This document shows positions 60,151 to 64,000 of a stretch of DNA of 64,000 nt, piece by piece. Origin of the DNA: Bradyrhizobium diazoefficiens (GTDB taxonomy: Bacteria; Pseudomonadota; Alphaproteobacteria; Rhizobiales; Xanthobacteraceae); assembly GCF_018131185.1 (NCBI RefSeq), contig NZ_JAFCJE010000006.1, positions 1-64,000 on the forward strand. Direction: 5' to 3'. A program made the translations under genes and the position numbers. The notes beneath the pieces were generated by a model. That model worked only from the letters and a program-made list of their open reading frames with translations, was not told the DNA's origin and made no database searches. Every line of letters begins with the position of its first letter. The first letter of the stretch is position 1.

Positions 60151-61040
60151 GGCCATTTCACCTCCGGCGGCATCGACGACAGGATCGAATCGACATTGCC
60201 GCCGGTCTTCAGCCCGAAGATGGTGCCGCGATCGTAGAGCAGGTTGAACTCGACATAGCGGCCCCGCCGGATCAATTGCTCCTCGCGGTCCGCGGCGGTC
60301 CAGGCGCTCGCGAAATTGCGCCTGACGATCTCGGGATAGATCTTCAGGAAGGCGCGGCCGACGTCCTGCGTGAAGGCGAGGTCGGCGTCCCAGTCGCCGC
60401 TGTCGTGCCAGTCGTAGAAGATGCCGCCGATGCCGCGCGCTTCCTTGCGGTGCGGCAGGTAGAAATACTCCTCGCACCATTTCCTGTACTTGTCGTAATC
60501 GGCAACGCCGTCGTGCTGGTTGCAGGCTTGCTTCATCGCGGCGTGGAAGGCGATGGTGTCGGCATCTTCCTGCGTGCGCCGTCGGTCCAGCACCGGCGTG
60601 AGATCTGCGCCGCCGCCGAACCAGGCCTTGGTGGTGACGACGAAGCGGGTGTTCATATGCACCGCGGGCACGTTCGGATTGCGCATATGCGCGATCAGGG
60701 AGATGCCGGAGGCCCAGAATTTTGGATCTTCCGCGGCGCCGGGGATCTGAGCCCGAAACTCGGGCGCGAACTCGCCATGTACGGTCGAGCAGTGCACGCC
60801 GACCTTCTCGAACAGCCGGCCGTGCATCATCGACATCACGCCACCACCGCCGGCCGCGCCGGTATGGTCGGTGCGTTGCCACGGCGTGCGCTTGAAGCGG
60901 CCTGCTTCGCCCGGATAGAGGCTCTGCGGGGCGTCGTCCTCGAGCCGCTCGAAGCTCGCGCAGATGTCGTCGCGCAAGGCTTCGAACCAGGCGCGTGCGC
61001 GGGTCTTGCGGTCTTCGATCGTCGACATGTCCATCTGCAT
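60147..61040 (-). CDS. hemF: oxygen-dependent coproporphyrinogen-III oxidase
   Basis: A 297-residue heme-biosynthesis enzyme converting coproporphyrinogen III to protoporphyrinogen IX with O2. The PROSITE-like signature is KAWFGGGADLTPVLDRRRTQ, followed by FHAAMKQACNQH and YDKYRKWCEEYFYLPHRKEA, then GIGGIFYDW. Length matches E. coli HemF (299). Start choices are ATG 61040, 61034 and 61028; I use the first, behind CCGGGA. It lies 13 bases after queE and overlaps the HAD gene, so it is in one operon with them. Confidence 0.95.
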   Translation of the reverse strand: MQMDMSTIEDRKTRARAWFEALRDDICASFERLEDDAPQSLYPGEAGRFKRTPWQRTDHTGAAGGGGVMSMMHGRLFEKVGVHCSTVHGEFAPEFRAQIPGAAEDPKFWASGISLIAHMRNPNVPAVHMNTRFVVTTKAWFGGGADLTPVLDRRRTQEDADTIAFHAAMKQACNQHDGVADYDKYRKWCEEYFYLPHRKEARGIGGIFYDWHDSGDWDADLAFTQDVGRAFLKIYPEIVRRNFASAWTAADREEQLIRRGRYVEFNLLYDRGTIFGLKTGGNVDSILSSMPPEVKWP

Positions 61041-61053
61041 TCCCGGTCGCGTC

Positions 61054-61686
61054 CTATCTGATGCCGAGCGACTTGTGCGTCTGCACGCTGAGCCGCCATT
61101 GCGGATGGCGCAGGCAATAGTCGATCGCACGTGCGGTGTTCTCGATGGCTTCGGGGCCGTCCATCGGCTGCAGCGAGAAGCGCTCGAAGGCGAGGTTCTC
61201 GAAAGTCTCGGGCGCGGCGAGGGCCTGCGGATAGACCAGCTTCAGCTCGTGCCCCTGGCGCAGCACCAGCTCGCTGCCACCCTTGGGGCTGACGCAGATC
61301 CAGTCGAGCCCCTCCGGCGCTTCGATCGTGCCGTTGGTCTCGACGCCGATCTCGAAGCCGCGGGCATGGAGCGCCTCGATCAGCGCGGCATCGACCTGGA
61401 GCAGCGGCTCGCCGCCGGTGAGCACCACGTAACGGTTGGCGGCGGTTGCCGTCCATTGCGCGGCGATGGTGTCGGCGAGCTCCGCGGCCGAGCCGTAGCG
61501 GCCGCCGAGCGTGCCGTCGATGCCGACGAAATCCGTGTCGCAGAATTTGCAGGTCGCATCCATGCGGTCCGCCTCGCGCCCGCTCCAGAGATTGCAGCCG
61601 GCAAAACGGCAGAACACGGACGCGCGCCCGGCATGGGCGCCTTCGCCTTGCAGGGTCAGGAAGATTTCCTTGACCGCGTAACTCAA
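61054..61686 (-). CDS. queE: 7-carboxy-7-deazaguanine synthase (radical SAM)
   Basis: A 210-residue radical SAM enzyme making CDG from 6-carboxytetrahydropterin in the queuosine/7-deazaguanine pathway. The cluster motif is C-x14-C-x2-C: C31 (AGCNLWSGREADR) and then TCKFCD. This spacing differs from the canonical Cx3Cx2C and is known in some proteobacterial QueE. YVVLTGGEPLLQVDAALIEA is the SAM-binding part, and GFEIGVETNGTIEAP follows. It sits 34 bases downstream of trmL and 13 bases upstream of hemF. Two tRNA-modification genes thus lie together. Confidence 0.93.
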   Translation of the reverse strand: MSYAVKEIFLTLQGEGAHAGRASVFCRFAGCNLWSGREADRMDATCKFCDTDFVGIDGTLGGRYGSAAELADTIAAQWTATAANRYVVLTGGEPLLQVDAALIEALHARGFEIGVETNGTIEAPEGLDWICVSPKGGSELVLRQGHELKLVYPQALAAPETFENLAFERFSLQPMDGPEAIENTARAIDYCLRHPQWRLSVQTHKSLGIR

Positions 61687-61720
61687 TTGTCTCTCCTCAT
61701 CCTTGCCGGACTTGACCTTG

Positions 61721-62182
61721 TCAGACTTGCGGGGCTCGCATCTGCCGCAGCGCCTCGCCTGCGGCCATGGCCGCGGTCATGGCGACATTGAGCGACCGCA
61801 GCCCCGCCGTGATCGGGATCACCAGCCGCGCATCCGCGGCCTCGACCACCGCGTCGGTGACGCCGGCGCTCTCGCGCCCGAATAGCAGGATGTCCGACGT
61901 CTGGTAATGGAAATCGCGATAGTCGGTGGCGCCCTTGGTGGTGAACAGCAGCAGGCGGTAGCCGTGCGAGGCGCGCCAGTCCTCGAATTTCTGCCAGGAG
62001 TCGTGCCTGACGATGCTGACATGGCCGAGGTAATCCATTCCCGCCCGGCGGAACGCGCGGTCGGAGACCGGGAACCCCGCCGGCTCAATGATATGGGCGG
62101 CCAGTCCCAGGCAGGCGCAGAGTCTGAGAATCGTGCCGGTGTTCTGGGGGATGTCGGGCTGGAAGAGCGCTATCTGCATCAT
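61721..62182 (-). CDS. trmL: tRNA (cytidine(34)-2'-O)-methyltransferase TrmL
   Basis: A 153-residue SPOUT methyltransferase that 2'-O-methylates the wobble base of tRNA-Leu isoacceptors. The sequence begins MMQIALFQPDIPQNTGTILR, then has LLLFTTKGATDYRDF and the knot region DILLFGRESAGVTDAVV plus RSLNVAMTAAMAAGEALRQM, all conserved in TrmL/YibK. Two adjacent ATGs (62182, 62179) are possible; no strong ribosome site is visible. It is the first gene of the four-gene operon reading toward the left. Length matches the family (about 157). Confidence 0.93.
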   Translation of the reverse strand: MMQIALFQPDIPQNTGTILRLCACLGLAAHIIEPAGFPVSDRAFRRAGMDYLGHVSIVRHDSWQKFEDWRASHGYRLLLFTTKGATDYRDFHYQTSDILLFGRESAGVTDAVVEAADARLVIPITAGLRSLNVAMTAAMAAGEALRQMRAPQV

Positions 62183-62456
62183 GGGCTGCGGTTGGTTGTG
62201 GGGCGGAAATGTCTCAATAAAACATCGCCTGCCCGGGAATTCGTGCATTGCACGCTCCCGCGCCGATAGCGGGCTTGCGCTCGCCCGGCAAGGGTGCCAA
62301 TAGAACGATTCTGGACTGCTGTTTCGCCTGTTTAGAGGTGGATAAGCGAAGTTCTGCCGCCGCGGGGGGCCGCGGGCGCCGGCAGCCTTTCCGGGGACCT
62401 CATGGGCGCCCCCTGGAGCGGTTCCACCGGTCGCATAAGAAGAAAGGGTTGGAATC

Positions 62457-62987
62457 GTGACGACAGCGTCTTCGGCGGACCATCCGACACGCCGTGATTT
62501 CTTATTCGTTGCAACCGGGGCAGCTGCAGCAGTAGGGGGCGCGGCTGCGCTCTGGCCCTTCATCTCCCAAATGAATCCTGACGCCTCGACCATCGCCGCC
62601 GGTGCGCCGATCGAGGTCGATCTCAGCCCGGTCGCCGAAGGCCAGGACCTCAAGGTGTTCTGGCGCGGCAAGCCGATCTACATCAGCCACCGCACCAAGA
62701 AGCAGATCGACGAGGCGCGCGCCGTCAACGTGGCGAGCCTGCCCGATCCGCAGACCGACGAGGCCCGGGTCAAGTCGGGCCACGAGCAGTGGCTGGTCGT
62801 GATCGGCATCTGCACCCATCTCGGCTGCATCCCGATCGCTCATGAGGGCAATTACGACGGGTTCTTCTGCCCCTGCCATGGTTCGCAGTACGATACGTCC
62901 GGCCGCATCCGCCAGGGGCCCGCGCCCACGAATTTGGCGGTGCCGCCGTACCAGTTCGTTTCCGACACCAAAATCCAGATCGGCTGA
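62457..62987 (+). CDS. petA: ubiquinol-cytochrome c reductase iron-sulfur (Rieske) subunit
   Basis: A 176-residue Rieske protein of the cytochrome bc1 complex. It has a Tat signal-anchor (TRRDFLFVATGAAAAVGGAA) and the two cluster-binding boxes CTHLGC and CPCHGS. It accepts an electron from ubiquinol and passes it to cytochrome c1. GTG at 62457 is the start; AAGGG and GGAA precede it. In Bradyrhizobium the gene is called fbcF and is followed by fbcH, as here. The 274 bases upstream, between trmL and petA, contain no gene and should include the promoter. Confidence 0.96.
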   Translation: MTTASSADHPTRRDFLFVATGAAAAVGGAAALWPFISQMNPDASTIAAGAPIEVDLSPVAEGQDLKVFWRGKPIYISHRTKKQIDEARAVNVASLPDPQTDEARVKSGHEQWLVVIGICTHLGCIPIAHEGNYDGFFCPCHGSQYDTSGRIRQGPAPTNLAVPPYQFVSDTKIQIG

Positions 62988-63049
62988 GCCTCGGACCTTC
63001 GTCCGAAGCTTCGCGCCGTCTCGTCGTACTATTTCCTCAGGATCGCATC

Positions 63050-64000
63050 ATGAGCGGACCATCCGACTACCAGCCGAGCAATCCGGCCTTGCAATGGATC
63101 GAGCGGCGCCTGCCGATCTTTGGTCTCATGCACTCCTCCTTCGTCGCCTATCCCACCCCGCGCAACCTGAACTACTGGTGGACCTTCGGCGCCATCCTCT
63201 CCTTCATGCTGGGGATGCAGATCCTGACCGGCGTGATCCTGGCGATGCACTACACGCCGCATGCCGATCTCGCCTTCAAGTCGGTCGAGCTGATCGTCCG
63301 TGACGTGAACTACGGCTGGCTGCTGCGCAACATGCACGCGGTCGGCGCCTCCATGTTCTTCGTCGCGGTCTATGTCCATATGTTCCGCGGTCTTTACTAC
63401 GGGTCGTACAAGGAGCCGCGCGAGGTGCTGTGGATCCTCGGCGTCATCATCTACCTCCTGATGATGGCCACCGGCTTCATGGGTTATGTGCTGCCGTGGG
63501 GCCAGATGAGCTTCTGGGGCGCCACCGTCATCACCAACCTGTTCTCCGCCATTCCCTATGTCGGCGAGAGCGTCGTGACGCTGCTCTGGGGCGGCTATGC
63601 GGTCGGCAATCCGACGCTGAATCGCTTCTTCTCGCTGCATTACCTGTTGCCGTTCGTGATCGCGGGCGTCGTCGTGCTCCACGTCTGGGCGCTGCACGTC
63701 GCCGGCCAGAACAATCCTGACGGCGTCGAGCCGAAGACGGAAAAGGACACGGTGCCGTTCACGCCGCATGCCACCATCAAGGACATGTTCGGCGTCACCT
63801 GCTTCATGTTGCTCTACGCCTGGTTCATCTTCTACATGCCGAACTATCTCGGCGACGCGGATAACTACATTCCGGCGAACCCCGGCGTGACGCCGCCGCA
63901 CATCGTGCCGGAATGGTATTACCTGCCGTTCTACGCGATCCTGCGCTCGATCCCGGACAAGCTCGCGGGCGTCATCGCAATGTTCGGGGCGATCATCATC
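63050..64000 (+). CDS. petB: cytochrome b of the bc1 complex (fbcH), truncated by window end
   Basis: The first 317 residues of cytochrome b are present, open to the last base. ATG 63050 follows AGGA. Visible landmarks are YWWTFGAILSFMLGMQILTG, RNMHAVGASMFFVAVYVHMF with the first heme histidines, GYVLPWGQMSFWGATVITNL (Q-site), FSLHYLLPFVIAGVVVLHVW with the second pair, and PEWYYLPFYAILRSIPDK (the PEWY motif). In Bradyrhizobium the gene continues as a cytochrome b-c1 polyprotein (fbcH); that part is outside the window. It forms the ubiquinol-oxidising core with PetA. Confidence 0.95.
   Translation, partial: MSGPSDYQPSNPALQWIERRLPIFGLMHSSFVAYPTPRNLNYWWTFGAILSFMLGMQILTGVILAMHYTPHADLAFKSVELIVRDVNYGWLLRNMHAVGASMFFVAVYVHMFRGLYYGSYKEPREVLWILGVIIYLLMMATGFMGYVLPWGQMSFWGATVITNLFSAIPYVGESVVTLLWGGYAVGNPTLNRFFSLHYLLPFVIAGVVVLHVWALHVAGQNNPDGVEPKTEKDTVPFTPHATIKDMFGVTCFMLLYAWFIFYMPNYLGDADNYIPANPGVTPPHIVPEWYYLPFYAILRSIPDKLAGVIAMFGAIII

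Overview
The window is a chromosomal stretch of a high-GC alphaproteobacterium, most likely Bradyrhizobium or a close relative in the Nitrobacteraceae. This rests on the fbcF-fbcH (Rieske, cytochrome b) pair at the right end, a DUF3551 secreted protein, a rhizobial glpD-glpSTPQUV glycerol locus, 4-nt ATGA or TGATG gene overlaps, and short intergenic inverted repeats with the vocabulary typical of this group. It reads as core genome: no phage, transposase, CRISPR array, rRNA or tRNA was seen. The only clear accessory module is a VapBC-type toxin-antitoxin pair.

Layout. 0-8 kb: TetR regulator, flavin reductase, and a tightly coupled fatty-acid beta-oxidation operon (acyl-CoA dehydrogenase, thiolase, hydratase/dehydrogenase fusion, thioesterase). 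9-19.3 kb: HAD phosphatase, GlpR, an inserted antisense toxin-antitoxin pair, then glpD and the glycerol ABC importer glpSTPQUV ending in a strong terminator. 19.5-26 kb: Old Yellow Enzyme, DUF1993 protein, lytic transglycosylase, and a two-gene HlyD plus GT2-PilZ polysaccharide synthase. 26-30.7 kb: HtpX protease behind a probable RpoH promoter, TPR protein, DUF3551 protein, a lysine-tailed protein and a secreted HELLH metallopeptidase. 30.8-34.5 kb: a RamB/PrpR-like acyl-CoA-responsive regulator divergent from isocitrate lyase. 34.6-39.5 kb: metallophosphoesterase, NUDIX hydrolase, a membrane-protein/GT2 pair and an acetyltransferase. 39.6-42.7 kb: a ZnuD-like TonB-dependent receptor and a DUF2946 protein behind a near-perfect Zur palindrome. 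42.8-49.8 kb: a MoxR/DUF58/DUF4159/membrane-protein cluster. 50-53.7 kb: DUF1285, CoA-pyrophosphatase, DUF6111, CCA-adding enzyme and a TSUP permease. 54-59 kb: OpgG/OpgH osmoregulated glucan synthesis, a two-CxxCH cytochrome-like protein and an acidic-tailed DUF2158 protein. 59.4-62.2 kb: a trmL-queE-hemF-HAD operon. 62.4-64 kb: the cytochrome bc1 genes, cut by the window edge.

The most informative signals beyond ordinary annotation are: complementary loss of ABC motifs in GlpS (H-loop His) and GlpT (signature motif), which predicts one active and one dead ATPase site; the Zur operator upstream of DUF2946-znuD; the RpoH-type promoter of htpX; a Cys cluster in the aceA-linked regulator like the one known in mycobacterial PrpR; the anthrax-lethal-factor-like gluzincin layout of the secreted HELLH protein; and a mosaic family of eight intergenic inverted repeats. 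No clearly new multi-gene system was found. The DUF2946-znuD pair and the HELLH protein are the best candidates for undescribed biology.
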